A stretch of DNA of 64,000 bases from an uncultured Oscillibacter sp. (GCA_910583695.1 CAJTZL010000003.1:1-64000), one strand, 5' to 3'. Shown: positions 52,110 to 60,683, counted from the first letter of the stretch. The notes: generated from the sequence alone by a model not told the origin. Program-made: numbers and translations.

Positions 52110-52221
52110 TTTATTTCGCGAGAAACATAAAGATAAGTTATCTGAAATCAATAAAAAATTTTTCATGGCAATTGTCCTTTCTTTCGAGGTGAGAACAGTC
52201 TACCACCAAATTCTGACAATA

Positions 52222-52962
52222 TTATAACTGTTTTCTGACATTATCCTCACACTTATCGCAAGTTTCGACATATGGTCTAAACCGATATCCAAAACCGCGA
52301 ACAGTTTGAATATAGGATGGATTCTTTGGTTGCGGTTCAATTTGTTTCCGCAGTAGATAAATGGGATGATAAATGCCGTAGTCATAGCCGTTAGACATTC
52401 CCCAAACGTGATTGCATATCTGCTTTGTACTCAACACGATATTAGGATTACGCATGAAGTATAGCAACAGGGAAAATTCTCGTGGCCGTAGATTCACAGA
52501 TTGACCTTGAACTTTCACTTTGCAACGAGCTGGATCTATGAAAAAATCTCCTATTTGGAAAGCTGAGACCTCTGCTCCACTTGGATTGCTATAATGATTG
52601 TACTCTGTATAGCGTCGTAGTTGAGCATAGGCTAAATCTGCAATTATAGTGTGATACTTACTTGAAACACAAATATCCGCGCCCAACTGCACCAATAAAT
52701 GCGTGTCTTGTTCCGGCGTGTCGGACAACACAATTATCGGTGCAAAACTGATTCTCCGGATTCCAGATAGCCAGTCACTCGAGTGTACACTCCGTAGGTA
52801 CTCTATGTCTACAATCAAAAGGTGAAACACATTTTGCTCCAACAAGTAGGATGCATCTCTCGTTGTTGATGCTGGTATAAGATGTAAATACACTGAAAGC
52901 AAAGACTGGATTATAGAGAATAATTCATCGGCCAGCCCAATTGTTAATGCCTGGTATTTCAT
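52222..52962 (-). CDS. OmpR-type winged-helix regulator with receiver-like domain
   Basis: A 246-aa protein. The N-terminal ~115 residues resemble a response-regulator receiver with an Asp in LLIVDIEYL (about 52), but the usual acidic pair near the N-terminus is incomplete (A-D-E at 11-13). The C-terminal DNA-binding winged helix is clear: VNLRPREFSLLLYFMRNPNIVLSTKQICNHVWG and NPSYIQTVRGFGYRFRPY. No sensor kinase is adjacent, so it may be an orphan or non-phosphorylated regulator. It lies in AT-rich DNA of the mobile region. Confidence 0.8.
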   Translation of the reverse strand: MKYQALTIGLADELFSIIQSLLSVYLHLIPASTTRDASYLLEQNVFHLLIVDIEYLRSVHSSDWLSGIRRISFAPIIVLSDTPEQDTHLLVQLGADICVSSKYHTIIADLAYAQLRRYTEYNHYSNPSGAEVSAFQIGDFFIDPARCKVKVQGQSVNLRPREFSLLLYFMRNPNIVLSTKQICNHVWGMSNGYDYGIYHPIYLLRKQIEPQPKNPSYIQTVRGFGYRFRPYVETCDKCEDNVRKQL

Positions 52963-53780
52963 TTGGATATTCCTGCCTCCCTATAATACATCTCGCGGTG
53001 GGCTTTTATTAAGGCTAGCTCTCTAAGATGGTTAATCTATAAAATTTTGATAAAAGATTATTCTTGTGTGCATCTATAATTAGAGCTTATCCCCCTCACG
53101 GATAAATGCCGCTTACCAAAACGATAAACCAAGGCCACGGTAGGGCAAAAACCGTCCCTCCGTGGCCGAATGTACATAAAAAGCGAAACGGGTTGACACA
53201 GTATAGCAAGAACAACGCAAGAAAACAATGGCAATAATTTACTTTTGAGAAACATTTGGAGTAAAAATATGGACTTTTATTATCCAAAACTCGCAATAAT
53301 TGATCTAAAAAGCACAATATTCTATTCATTCATATATGTCTCTGTTAAGCAGTTTCTATTGCCAATACTTTCAAAAGTATCGAATATAAAGCATATAAAT
53401 GTAAGATTTCCTCCAAGTGATTATTCATAAATCGAAAGCCATGCCTACCAAATTTAAATAAGTAGCAGGTCCTCACCCGTGAGCTGGGTCAGGATGTTGT
53501 GGACACATGGGCTGGTATGAAGCGGCGGGTGCTGGCGAACCCGCTGACCGCACCTATATCACCGTGGAGCCAGGCGCTAGACCGCCGGGATTCGGCAAAA
53601 CTACATCACCACCCTTGTACTGGCGGGGACCCATGTTTTGAGCTGTCGACAACGTGGGTATTTTTTAGGAAAGGCAAGTGCCAAGGCAAGAAAAAAGATG
53701 CCTTGCGGCATCATTCCATATCAGTAATTCCCTAGCAAAGTCATAAAGCGAAACCCTGAATATCAGGGTTTCGCTTTTCT
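52963..53780. other. AT-rich gap with a hairpin and a decayed GC-rich fragment
   Basis: This 818-bp gap has no credible gene. A strong inverted repeat (GGCCACGG at 53133-53140 with CCGTGGCC at 53160-53167, plus inner AGGG/CCCT pairs) lies in the left half. Between about 53470 and 53660 is a GC-rich island. One frame of it reads LTRELGQDVVDTWAGMKRRVLANP and another continues RTYITVEPGARPPGFGKTT, suggesting a frameshifted gene remnant whose origin I cannot name. The short frames here look fortuitous. Confidence 0.4.
53745..53778 (-). terminator. terminator of the XRE gene
   Basis: AAAGCGAAACCCTGA (53745-53759) is perfectly complementary to TCAGGGTTTCGCTTT (53763-53777). It is strong in both directions. 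Confidence 0.8.
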
Positions 53781-54110
53781 TCATTTTGTACATTCAATGG
53801 CCGCATCAAGTATTTTCATAATATGCTGCCGTTTTTCCGCTGGAACTGATAATAGCTTTCGTGCAATAAAATCACATTCGCTTCCCACGCCCCCAAATAA
53901 AAGCGCATCAGCAGACGTATTCAATGCAGTTGAGAAGGCTCTGATCGACTCAGAAGAAAGTCCAGATCGTCCACGCTCTACCTCTTGAATGAAGTTTGCA
54001 CTGTACCCAACACGTAATGCAAGTTCATCCCTGGTCAACTTCAAGTCCTGACGCAACTGCTTAATGCGTGCTCCGACTTCGATATTGACGTTTTTAAGAC
54101 TCCTCGGCAT
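53781..54110 (-). CDS. XRE-family regulator
   Basis: A 109-aa protein with an N-terminal HTH (VGARIKQLRQDLKLTRDELALRVGYSANFIQEVERGRSGLSSESIRAFSTALNTSADALLF) and a short helical tail. It resembles phage- and ICE-type immunity repressors. It is divergent from a small operon encoding an AbrB-like protein, with an inverted repeat between them. Confidence 0.82.
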   Translation of the reverse strand: MPRSLKNVNIEVGARIKQLRQDLKLTRDELALRVGYSANFIQEVERGRSGLSSESIRAFSTALNTSADALLFGGVGSECDFIARKLLSVPAEKRQHIMKILDAAIECTK

Positions 54111-54114
54111 AGCA

Positions 54115-54140
54115 TTACACCACCTTAATTAGTAGTGTAA
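54115..54140. promoter_or_regulatory. inverted repeat between the XRE and AbrB-like genes
   Basis: TTACAC (54115-54120) and GTGTAA (54135-54140) are separated by 14 bp and overlap the XRE leader. On the reverse strand, TACACT is a possible -10. Probable autoregulatory site. Confidence 0.35.
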
Positions 54141-54235
54141 CCCATAGTTAATGGTTGCAAAATTTGTACAAGCTGGTATTATATAAGTAGCAATACACCG
54201 CGTCTGGGCATACCAGCCAAAAAGGAAGTTATTAG

Positions 54236-54430
54236 TTGCACAAAACTCACAAGATCATACGCAATAAAACAGTTTGCATATTGACTAACGAATTTCTTGC
54301 TCCAAATCACGAAATAAGCTTGAGCAAAAAAAATCCTCAATCGTTAGCTCTTATAAATAATATTGGGTTGATAGCAAATGAGGATTGCATTAAAGATCTG
54401 TACACTAAATTGGGGCGAAAGGGTGCATAA
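54236..54430 (+). CDS. hypothetical small protein
   Basis: A 64-aa frame starting with TTG after AAGGAAG and ending two bases before the AbrB-like gene, which suggests co-translation. The sequence is basic, with no recognised motif (NPQSLALINNIGLIANEDCIKDLYTKL). Support is limited to its ribosome site and its close spacing to the next gene. Confidence 0.4.
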   Translation: MHKTHKIIRNKTVCILTNEFLAPNHEISLSKKNPQSLALINNIGLIANEDCIKDLYTKLGRKGA

Positions 54431-54432
54431 AA

Positions 54433-54684
54433 ATGAAATCCATAGGAATTGTCCGAAAAATTGACGGCTTAGGCAGAATTGTAATTCCAAAAGAAACTAG
54501 AAAAATGTTGGGTATTTTTATTCATGACCCAATAGAAATACTAATAGAAGGCGATAAAATATTGCTCCGCAAACATGTTGAAATCTGCTCTATGTGCGGA
54601 AAGGACAAAACATTGCAATCAATTGGAAACTTAAAATTGTGTCGAGCTTGTATCCAGAAAATTATTGAACATGATAAACAATAA
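54433..54684 (+). CDS. AbrB/SpoVT-type transcriptional regulator with C-terminal zinc finger
   Basis: An 83-aa protein. The N-terminal swapped-hairpin DNA-binding domain is typical (MKSIGIVRKIDGLGRIVIPKETRKMLGIFIHDPIEILIEGDKILLRKH). A short zinc-finger-like tail with CSMC and CRAC pairs follows. Such proteins are transition-state-type regulators common on Clostridia mobile elements. AT-rich codon use. Confidence 0.85.
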   Translation: MKSIGIVRKIDGLGRIVIPKETRKMLGIFIHDPIEILIEGDKILLRKHVEICSMCGKDKTLQSIGNLKLCRACIQKIIEHDKQ

Positions 54685-54773
54685 AATCAACAATCGTTAC
54701 AAATATTTGATATCTATTTGAGGAATGATTCCAAAAACCACCTAAAGTCTCTCTTTTTCAGGGCAGGCATTTG

Positions 54774-54810
54774 TCAGAGCAGCTGATCCTTGGTAGATCA
54801 GCTGCTCTGA
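54774..54810. terminator. bidirectional terminator
   Basis: TCAGAGCAGCTGATC (54774-54788) is perfectly complementary to GATCAGCTGCTCTGA (54796-54810), with a seven-base loop, between convergent genes. Confidence 0.7.
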
Positions 54811-54868
54811 CTTGCGGCGCATCAATTAGCAGCATTGTCGTGCAACAGCATGTATATTTGTGCTGACG

Positions 54869-54916
54869 CTCCCGTCACCGCTCCCGTCACCGCTCCCGTC
54901 ACCGTTCCCGTTACCG
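54869..54916. repeat. 12-bp tandem repeat at the 3' end of a secreted-protein gene
   Basis: Three exact copies of GCTCCCGTCACC and a degenerate fourth abut and slightly enter the 3' end of the reverse-strand gene that ends at 54911. In the reverse direction one frame reads as a Gly-Asp-Gly-Ser repeat. Confidence 0.7.
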
Positions 54917-55930
54917 ATGCCGGATACTGTAGGTATCGTTATTGCCAGCGAAAGACAAGCTAATCTTATCACTAGAAATCTTCCACACATTCTGCATGGT
55001 AGAAGAGTCCTTCCCCCAGCCAACGTAACTGCTTCCGTTGTAGAGCTGGCAATACAGGCTACGGCCTCCAGTCATATAGGTGCCATCAGACTGGTTATCG
55101 CTACCATAAGGCACCAGAGACGCAAAACGATAGAATCTGCAATTGATCCTGCCGTTGCTGGCGGTGGTCAGGTTTCCGGCAGAAACTCTGATATCGGTAT
55201 CGAGCGGAGTGCCAACATAACTCCCAGCGGAGTTTGTGAACTGGACATACATGTGGACTGTCGTCGTGTTGACAGGCTTGACAGTGATGATGGCATTCGT
55301 TGCCGTGGAAGGCGCCTTGTAAACGTCAGGATATGTGTATGCGGTTCCATGTCCCACGTCGTAGTGATAGGGGATCCATCCGCCTCCCTTATTGATCAGG
55401 CCCAGATCAATGCCATGGTCAGAGCCGTAGATGCCCAGGCAAACAAAGCCGTTCCGCAGATTTCCGCCATTGTTAAAGCCGGTAGGAAGTTGGATATTGG
55501 CAAAGGCACTGGTATAGCTTGCACTATACGTCGAAAAAGCGTAATAGTGCGCACCAACTTCGCGCTCCCGGAACAGGGCAGAGCCCTTGATAACGGTCAG
55601 ATCATCCACCGCCAGCGGATCAACGGAATTATCGGTGAAGTCCCCGAAATCACCAATAATGCCAGTGGGGGATTTAAATTCCGGGTCTGTGATCGGAATG
55701 GCTTCCACCATGATCCCAGTGGACTCCCCGCCGATTTCAGGAACGTCCTCCGCGAACACAACTTCCGTTGTTTCGGCATTTCTGGTCATGGGCATACCCG
55801 CGACGAGCATTTCAGTACCCTGCACCATCTCGGATTCAGGGATGTCCTCAGCGAAAGCGGTCGTGACGCTGGTGGCACTCAGCATCATCACGGACAAAAA
55901 GGCAGCCAGGATTCTTTTGTATCGTCTCAT
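54911..55930 (-). CDS. hypothetical secreted protein
   Basis: A 339-aa protein with a clear signal peptide (MRRYKRILAAFLSVMMLSATSVTTAFAE, about 28 residues). The rest is rich in Thr, Ser, Gly and aromatic residues with alternating patterns suggesting beta structure (AYTYPDVYKAPSTATNAIITVKPVNTTTVHMYVQFTNSAGSYVGTPLDTD). No LPXTG or other anchor is visible. It is the most downstream of a series of secreted-protein genes on this strand. Family unknown. Confidence 0.65.
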   Translation of the reverse strand: MRRYKRILAAFLSVMMLSATSVTTAFAEDIPESEMVQGTEMLVAGMPMTRNAETTEVVFAEDVPEIGGESTGIMVEAIPITDPEFKSPTGIIGDFGDFTDNSVDPLAVDDLTVIKGSALFREREVGAHYYAFSTYSASYTSAFANIQLPTGFNNGGNLRNGFVCLGIYGSDHGIDLGLINKGGGWIPYHYDVGHGTAYTYPDVYKAPSTATNAIITVKPVNTTTVHMYVQFTNSAGSYVGTPLDTDIRVSAGNLTTASNGRINCRFYRFASLVPYGSDNQSDGTYMTGGRSLYCQLYNGSSYVGWGKDSSTMQNVWKISSDKISLSFAGNNDTYSIRHR

Positions 55931-56034
55931 GAAAACCTCCTATGTGTATCCATATTGAATGAACAAGGCCCGGAGAAATATTCTATCCGGGCCACACAGA
56001 GCCCATTGGAATCACCCCCTTTCCACGCAATTCC

Positions 56035-57087
56035 TCATATCAGCCAACGCCGGACGACCGGGACCCGGGACAGGACCATGTAAATGGCGCAACAGCAGCA
56101 AACAATCAGCCCGGAGATCAGCGGCACCGTCAGCAGCACAGGCCCGTCAGCGGCCCGAAAGCCCCACCGCGCAAATGCCTGTAAGAAGAAAATATGGGTA
56201 AGATAAATGCAAAACGAAGCCCTGGCAAGAAAGCCCGCCAGCTTCCTGCTGTTTTTCGAGAGAGAAACCGTTTGGCAGAGGTTCCACGTGCCTAAAACGA
56301 CCAGAAAAACAAACACCCCCATCCCTTCTAAAAAGTGGCTGTCCGGTTTGCCCGCCGTGTAGGACGTGAGGCAGGTTCCCCAAAAGGTCAGAAGGAATCC
56401 ACTCAAAAGAGTCAAGGCAGAAATACAACGGTTCGGCCGGGGATGATACACCGACAGGTAATGGCCCAGCAGCATATATCCAATGGAGGCGTAGGTCATA
56501 TTCATCCTCCACTGAACAGGGATTCCGCTCAGCAGCGTAAACGGCCAGAATGTTCGGACCGTTGGATACAGAATGCCCAGCAGGAACCAGAGGGCCAGCG
56601 CATACTTCAAAAGCTGCTGATCGGCATATTGGACAAACAGCCGCGTAATGGGCAGGGCGGCGTAAGCCAGAAGCGTGATATGCAGATAGTACAAATGCTC
56701 CTCGTGGTGGAACAAAAGCAGGTGCTTCACCACGTCGATTACGTCTGGGAGGGTCAGGCTGTTCATCAGTTTCAGGGAAACGATTTTATAGCAAAGCGCC
56801 CAGAAGAAAAGGGCCGCTAAGATCCTGGGTAAATTTTTCGTGTAGAGCTTTTGGAAGGTCAGTTCCTTCTCCGGCTTCAGGAGCAGGACCCCGCTGGCCA
56901 TGAAAAACAGCGGAACACACGCGTGAGCGAGACTGGTCCAAAGCAGAGCCGAGTACCAGGACGTGGTTCCAACTGTGCCGCCAGAAAACGGAGCGGCTGC
57001 CACATGACACAGCACAACATACAAAATGGCGGCGGTTTTCACCACGTCTATTTTTTGATCCCGCAAAAGTAGAGTATCGAAATTCAT
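56035..57087 (-). CDS. acyltransferase family 3 membrane protein
   Basis: A 350-aa protein with about ten membrane helices of the OafA/WecH type. It starts with the family pattern KIDVVKTAAILYVVLCHVAAAPF, whose His is the proposed catalytic residue, followed by HACVPLFFMASGVLLLKPEK. Such enzymes O-acetylate cell-surface sugars or other exported molecules. It lies among orphan secreted proteins of the mobile element and may modify surface polysaccharide. Confidence 0.85.
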   Translation of the reverse strand: MNFDTLLLRDQKIDVVKTAAILYVVLCHVAAAPFSGGTVGTTSWYSALLWTSLAHACVPLFFMASGVLLLKPEKELTFQKLYTKNLPRILAALFFWALCYKIVSLKLMNSLTLPDVIDVVKHLLLFHHEEHLYYLHITLLAYAALPITRLFVQYADQQLLKYALALWFLLGILYPTVRTFWPFTLLSGIPVQWRMNMTYASIGYMLLGHYLSVYHPRPNRCISALTLLSGFLLTFWGTCLTSYTAGKPDSHFLEGMGVFVFLVVLGTWNLCQTVSLSKNSRKLAGFLARASFCIYLTHIFFLQAFARWGFRAADGPVLLTVPLISGLIVCCCCAIYMVLSRVPVVRRWLI

Positions 57088-57133
57088 ATCATATGATCCT
57101 CTGTCATGAAAACTATTTGCTGACTTCGGCTTC

Positions 57134-57640
57134 TTATAGGTGCCGAAATCCCATCAGAAAGAACTCCCTGGGACTTCCGCGCACGGACGGCTCTGCCGTA
57201 TGATAGACTTCTCCGTTCATAATATGCGCTATTTGGAGCTGAGAGAGTCGGCTATTGTCCAGCAAGGAAACATATGGAAGCATGGCCCGCATGGCCCAAT
57301 TCAGCGCCGCTGTGGATTCCGGGCCATGGGACCGGGAAATTTTCAGCGGCCCGCCCAGGGCGAAATACCGGGCAACTTCAAACTCTGAAAGTCCTTCCCG
57401 CAAAATGGCCGCTCGGATCTCGCCTTGCATGAGCTCCGGCAGGCGTTTCCAGTCCACTGCGTTTAGCCCATAGAGCAGAATGCAGTAGCGGCTGCTGTGG
57501 TTTATCGCCAACGCGGCTTTCCGCTTTTGGACGGTCAGCAGGTGAGCGTCCCAGCAAAAGAACGGGGCTGTTGCTTTCGCTGAGGAGGGCAGCCTCATTT
57601 TCAAGTGCCTTTGCAGGGGAATCGTGTAGCCAAATTCCAT
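57134..57640 (-). CDS. DUF6933-like cytoplasmic protein
   Basis: A 168-aa protein without signal peptide or membrane segments. Starting at the ATG at 57640 it reads MEFGYTIPLQRHLKMRLPSS, with a central segment WDAHLLTVQKRKAALAINHSSRYCILLYGLNAVDWKRLPELM. That matches my recollection of the DUF6933 domain, often found as a small mobile-element protein. Function unknown. GAGAGG lies somewhat far (ten bases) upstream. Confidence 0.55.
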   Translation of the reverse strand: MEFGYTIPLQRHLKMRLPSSAKATAPFFCWDAHLLTVQKRKAALAINHSSRYCILLYGLNAVDWKRLPELMQGEIRAAILREGLSEFEVARYFALGGPLKISRSHGPESTAALNWAMRAMLPYVSLLDNSRLSQLQIAHIMNGEVYHTAEPSVRGSPREFFLMGFRHL

Positions 57641-57676
57641 TGCCAAACAGCCTCTCAATACTTTTCTTTGGAAGTC

Positions 57677-57704
57677 GGCGGGGCCTGACCACGCAGGCCC
57701 CGCC
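57677..57704. repeat. repeated hairpin, copy 1
   Basis: GGCGGGGCC (57677-57685) pairs with GGCCCCGCC (57696-57704) around the loop TGACCACGCA. Nearly the same hairpin recurs at 58931-58958. No T-tract follows. Confidence 0.6.
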
Positions 57705-57811
57705 CGTTATAAGACAGTTTTAGTCAGGGTTCTCCGGCCATTTTTTGGTGTCTATTCCGTCGGCGTCGGATTAAGCGGCAAGAACATTTTTAGGGATATC
57801 TCATAACGACT

Positions 57812-58333
57812 TTACGTAAGGTCGAAAATCATCGTGCCTGGAGGAAGCGCAGAGTCGTTTTCAGTGGTAAAGTCATCAACGTCTAAACCTTCCCGCAGTT
57901 CCTCTGGAATGTAATTTGCATTGCCGATCACCATATAGGAGCCATTGATCTTTCCAACAAATTTCCACATCCGGTAAACTTCCCCGGGTTCAAATGAGTC
58001 TTCCTGGAGCAAATTAAACGCATATAAATTGTCGCTTATTTTTCTGGACTCCTCAATAGAATAGCTTATCAAGGTAATCCCAGAGTTTTTATGCGCCAAC
58101 TCAATATCCTCATTAGGGAAATATGCATACTGCGCCGAATCTTCGGTACTTACTTTCAATGCCTCCAAGAAGTCCGTCAAGCGTTTGATGACGTCTTCAG
58201 GCACATCACTTTCGACTATTTCCTGCTCCTGTTTATTTTGAGAAGCAATCTGCGAAAACTGGCCGACGCACAGCGCAGCGAAAATACACAGCATTATGCC
58301 CAGCATGCTCCAGAGGAAAAATTTTTTCCGCAT
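57812..58333 (-). CDS. hypothetical membrane-anchored protein
   Basis: A 173-aa protein with one N-terminal hydrophobic helix (about 6-25, FFLWSMLGIMLCIFAALCVG) and an acidic extracytoplasmic domain (EDVIKRLTDFLEALKVSTEDSAQYAYFPNEDIELAHKNSGITLISYSIEESRKISDNLYAFNLL). The domain resembles small NTF2-like or lipoprotein domains, but I cannot assign it. It starts 14 bases after the end of the next gene upstream and is probably in the same operon. Confidence 0.65.
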   Translation of the reverse strand: MRKKFFLWSMLGIMLCIFAALCVGQFSQIASQNKQEQEIVESDVPEDVIKRLTDFLEALKVSTEDSAQYAYFPNEDIELAHKNSGITLISYSIEESRKISDNLYAFNLLQEDSFEPGEVYRMWKFVGKINGSYMVIGNANYIPEELREGLDVDDFTTENDSALPPGTMIFDLT

Positions 58334-58347
58334 TCTGTACCCCTCGT

Positions 58348-58896
58348 TTAACGGGATGCGTTGTAGAAGTTAAGCGTTCCCTTTGCAATAGAATTGCTTA
58401 CGTTATACTTCCCGGCAAACCCGTAATAGGTGTAGGAATACCAGAAATTCAAGCCAAAGTATGCCGCGCTGTATTCGCCGTTTTTGAATAGAGCGTAGTC
58501 AATCGCTTCGTATTCGTCTCTCGACGAATTGTACGTGGCATAGCCCGCCCGCAGGTATGTGTCGGTTTCAGGGTCATTGGACGACAGGGTGCCCGTAATC
58601 AAGAGCCCGCCATTGGTCAGGTCTTCCTGTTTGAATTTTTTGCTGCCACTCGACGCAAGCAGGTGCGTAAAACCTGTTCCGCCGTCCGTCGAAATCGAGA
58701 AAAGGTGATCCAAGCTGCTCATGGGCAAGGGAGAAACAGAATCCGAGTCCAGAACGGCTTCGCTTCCCTTTCCAACTACGCAGCTGTGATGTTCAGGTTC
58801 CACGCAGACAGGTTCTGCGGCGCTTGCCATCGTTTGCGTTCCCATAGCAAGGCACACAAGAAGTGCCAAGATGAGGCTACAGATTCTCTTTTTCAT
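58348..58896 (-). CDS. hypothetical secreted protein
   Basis: A 182-aa protein with a signal peptide (MKKRICSLILALLVCLAMGTQTMASA). After a linker with two Cys it has an aromatic-rich beta-type domain (TDTYLRAGYATYNSSRDEYEAIDYALFKNGEYSAAYFGLNFWYSYTYYGFAGKY). No anchor motif. No family recognised. It is followed closely by the membrane-anchored protein gene at 57812. Confidence 0.65.
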   Translation of the reverse strand: MKKRICSLILALLVCLAMGTQTMASAAEPVCVEPEHHSCVVGKGSEAVLDSDSVSPLPMSSLDHLFSISTDGGTGFTHLLASSGSKKFKQEDLTNGGLLITGTLSSNDPETDTYLRAGYATYNSSRDEYEAIDYALFKNGEYSAAYFGLNFWYSYTYYGFAGKYNVSNSIAKGTLNFYNASR

Positions 58897-58930
58897 CGCA
58901 ATGCGCTCCTTATAATTTTTTGATGGTATT

Positions 58931-58958
58931 GGCGGGGCCTGACCACGCAGACCCCGCC
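58931..58958. repeat. repeated hairpin, copy 2
   Basis: GGCGGGG (58931-58937) pairs with CCCCGCC (58952-58958), with the same CTGACCACGCAG loop as the copy at 57677-57704. It lies just downstream of the gene ending at 58979. Confidence 0.6.
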
Positions 58959-58978
58959 TGGCGTTAGGTATATGCTGT

Positions 58979-59755
58979 TCACTTGTACTGCATCAGGGAA
59001 ACGGTCACGTCTGCGGCGTCCCTGGGATCGGCGCCGCGAAGCATACAGGTAAATCCAGCCTGTTCCTCCGTCGTTCCGTCAGCAATGACAAAGGCCCGCG
59101 TCAGCGTTTTCCCCGGCGCAATGTCCACGGTGGTGAACCGCTCAAAGCTGCCCAGCACGCGATCCCGTCCCGCCAGGCAGGAGACGGCCGTCTGTCCGTT
59201 GTTCGTCACCGTAAGGACGATATGCTTTCCGTTCTCGGGAATGTAGGTCCCTCCAGTGGTGAAGCCCGTCACCGTCTGGACTCGGGTCTTATCCTCGTCA
59301 ATGCCAGTGGAACCTCCCTGCGTATCTACAGAACTGGGGGCGACCTCCGTGAAAGGCCCGATCTTCTGTCCAAGGGTGGGCTTTGCGGGGTTTGCGGGTT
59401 TCTTTCCGCCGGGATAAACGCGGGTCTCCAGCTCCGCGTTTTCCATGGTAGCGCCCAGCACTACGCTGTTCCGCTTTTCGCTCCAGGAGGAGGGAATATT
59501 CAAAAAATCGGTCAGCATCTCCACCGGGAGATAGTTGTGGACCTTGCCGGAGGGGTCCTGGTAGGTGACGACAGCGGGGATATTCACGCCGTTTGCCGTA
59601 TACTCTGCGCCGGGTTCCACTTTCACGTTGTCCAGAATGACGACGCCGGCTTCGCTGCTCTGGAGTTTTTCACCGGCTGCAGCAGCAGAACTGGCCAGAC
59701 ACACGATGACGGTCATAGCGAGCATACCAGAGAGGAAAGACTTCCATTTTTTCAT
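58979..59755 (-). CDS. secreted protein with copper-amine-oxidase-like N-terminal domain
   Basis: A 258-aa secreted protein. The signal peptide is MKKWKSFLSGMLAMTVIVCLASSAAAA. Residues about 30-105 resemble the CAO N-terminal-like domain (IPAVVTYQDPSGKVHNYLPVEMLTDFLNIPSSWSEKRNSVVLG). A second region (about 155-258) looks like a beta-sandwich (HIVLTVTNNGQTAVSCLAGRDRVLGSFERFTTVDIAPGKTLTRAFVI). There is no catalytic motif. It sits in the series of secreted proteins on this strand, 39 bases downstream of the gene whose leader carries three copies of the 39-bp element. Confidence 0.7.
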   Translation of the reverse strand: MKKWKSFLSGMLAMTVIVCLASSAAAAGEKLQSSEAGVVILDNVKVEPGAEYTANGVNIPAVVTYQDPSGKVHNYLPVEMLTDFLNIPSSWSEKRNSVVLGATMENAELETRVYPGGKKPANPAKPTLGQKIGPFTEVAPSSVDTQGGSTGIDEDKTRVQTVTGFTTGGTYIPENGKHIVLTVTNNGQTAVSCLAGRDRVLGSFERFTTVDIAPGKTLTRAFVIADGTTEEQAGFTCMLRGADPRDAADVTVSLMQYK

Positions 59756-59794
59756 GATGCACCTCGTCTCAAGCAGGATTATGGGAATAGAGCA

Positions 59795-60355
59795 TTATTC
59801 CGCATACTGATACACGTCGTACCAGACCCAGAACTCGGGATTGCGCTCGATGGTCATTGTCACTCTCCCGCTAAAGTCCGAAGCCCCACCGGAAATTTCG
59901 AAGACAGTGGCCTCGCCCTTCGGGATACGACCGAAGCAGGACCTGTGCATATCCGTCGCCTCGATCTCCACATAGGTATAATCATTGCCGCTGAGGTTTT
60001 TTGTGGGGGAAGTATCAATTGCGGCGGCAAACACATTGCCATAACGGGCCTGTGCGGTATAGGGCGCACTGTAGGAATCGCTTCTGATATCAACGCCTCT
60101 GGAGTAATAATGCACTCCCCCCCGGGGGGTGGGCAGGGCCGTCCCGTTCATGAGGGCGGTCTTCTCAGCCTGGCTGAAACCGGCCCACGGTTTGAGGGAA
60201 AAAGTAAGCCCGCTCTCGGGATCAGTATAGGATTCTCCGATCTCCAGGATAACGGCATCACCCTGTTTAGGAGAAGCGGCGAAGCAGGGGACGGCCAGAG
60301 CCAGGCTCATGACCAGGACCAGAAGCAGAGACGTCAGTTTACGAATCTTTTTCAT
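59795..60355 (-). CDS. hypothetical secreted protein preceded by a triple promoter-like array
   Basis: A 186-aa protein with a signal peptide (MKKIRKLTSLLLVLVMSLALAVPCFA). The mature part is compact and aromatic-rich (SYTDPESGLTFSLKPWAGFSQAEKTALMNGTALPTPRGGVHYYSRGVDIRSDSYSAPYTAQARYGN). No family recognised. The ATG at 60355 follows AAAAGGAG. The leader carries three tandem copies of a 39-bp conserved element also found before the sigma factor gene at 62162, suggesting strong control by that sigma factor. Confidence 0.7.
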   Translation of the reverse strand: MKKIRKLTSLLLVLVMSLALAVPCFAASPKQGDAVILEIGESYTDPESGLTFSLKPWAGFSQAEKTALMNGTALPTPRGGVHYYSRGVDIRSDSYSAPYTAQARYGNVFAAAIDTSPTKNLSGNDYTYVEIEATDMHRSCFGRIPKGEATVFEISGGASDFSGRVTMTIERNPEFWVWYDVYQYAE

Positions 60356-60484
60356 GAGTATTCTCCTTTTCATATTCATATATTTTGTTGGTGTGATGAT
60401 TTTGGGTATGGTGGCGGCGGAGCGCCCGCTTACGTCTGCATGGGACTCACCTCTTTCTCATTTGTAGCCTGGGGCGATCACTTC

Positions 60485-60523
60485 CCCTATTACTAAAGAA
60501 CCCCCAGAACCGGAAAGAGCAAC
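60485..60523 (-). promoter_or_regulatory. 39-bp ECF-type promoter-like element, array copy 1
   Basis: Read on the reverse strand, the block starts GTTGC and ends AATAGGG, with the same length as the four other copies. This copy is the most diverged and the closest to the ATG at 60355. Confidence 0.5.
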
Positions 60524-60584
60524 ACAAAAAGATTGCCATGATTGCGGTCAGGCTGTTCTCTTGTAATGCGAAGCCTTAGCTGCC

Positions 60585-60623
60585 CCCTATTACATAAGGA
60601 AACCTAAACCGGGAAAACGCAAC
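60585..60623 (-). promoter_or_regulatory. 39-bp ECF-type promoter-like element, array copy 2
   Basis: Reverse strand: GTTGCGTTTTCC, then GGTTTCCTTATGTAATAGGG at the end. Identical to copy 3, 99 bp away. Confidence 0.55.
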
Positions 60624-60683
60624 AAAGAAATTTTCCGTTTGCCGCGCCCGGCGGTCCTCACGCAATGCGAAGCCTTAACTGCC

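Noticed and set aside
53096..53329. 77-codon reverse frame rich in Phe, Leu and Cys
   Set aside because: It overlaps a strong hairpin and AT-rich non-coding DNA, with no ribosome site; fortuitous.
54826..55023. Reverse frame with a Gly-Asp-Ser repeat at the end of the gene ending at 54911
   Set aside because: It is the alternative frame through the 12-bp tandem repeat and lacks a start signal; kept only as an observation on the repeat.
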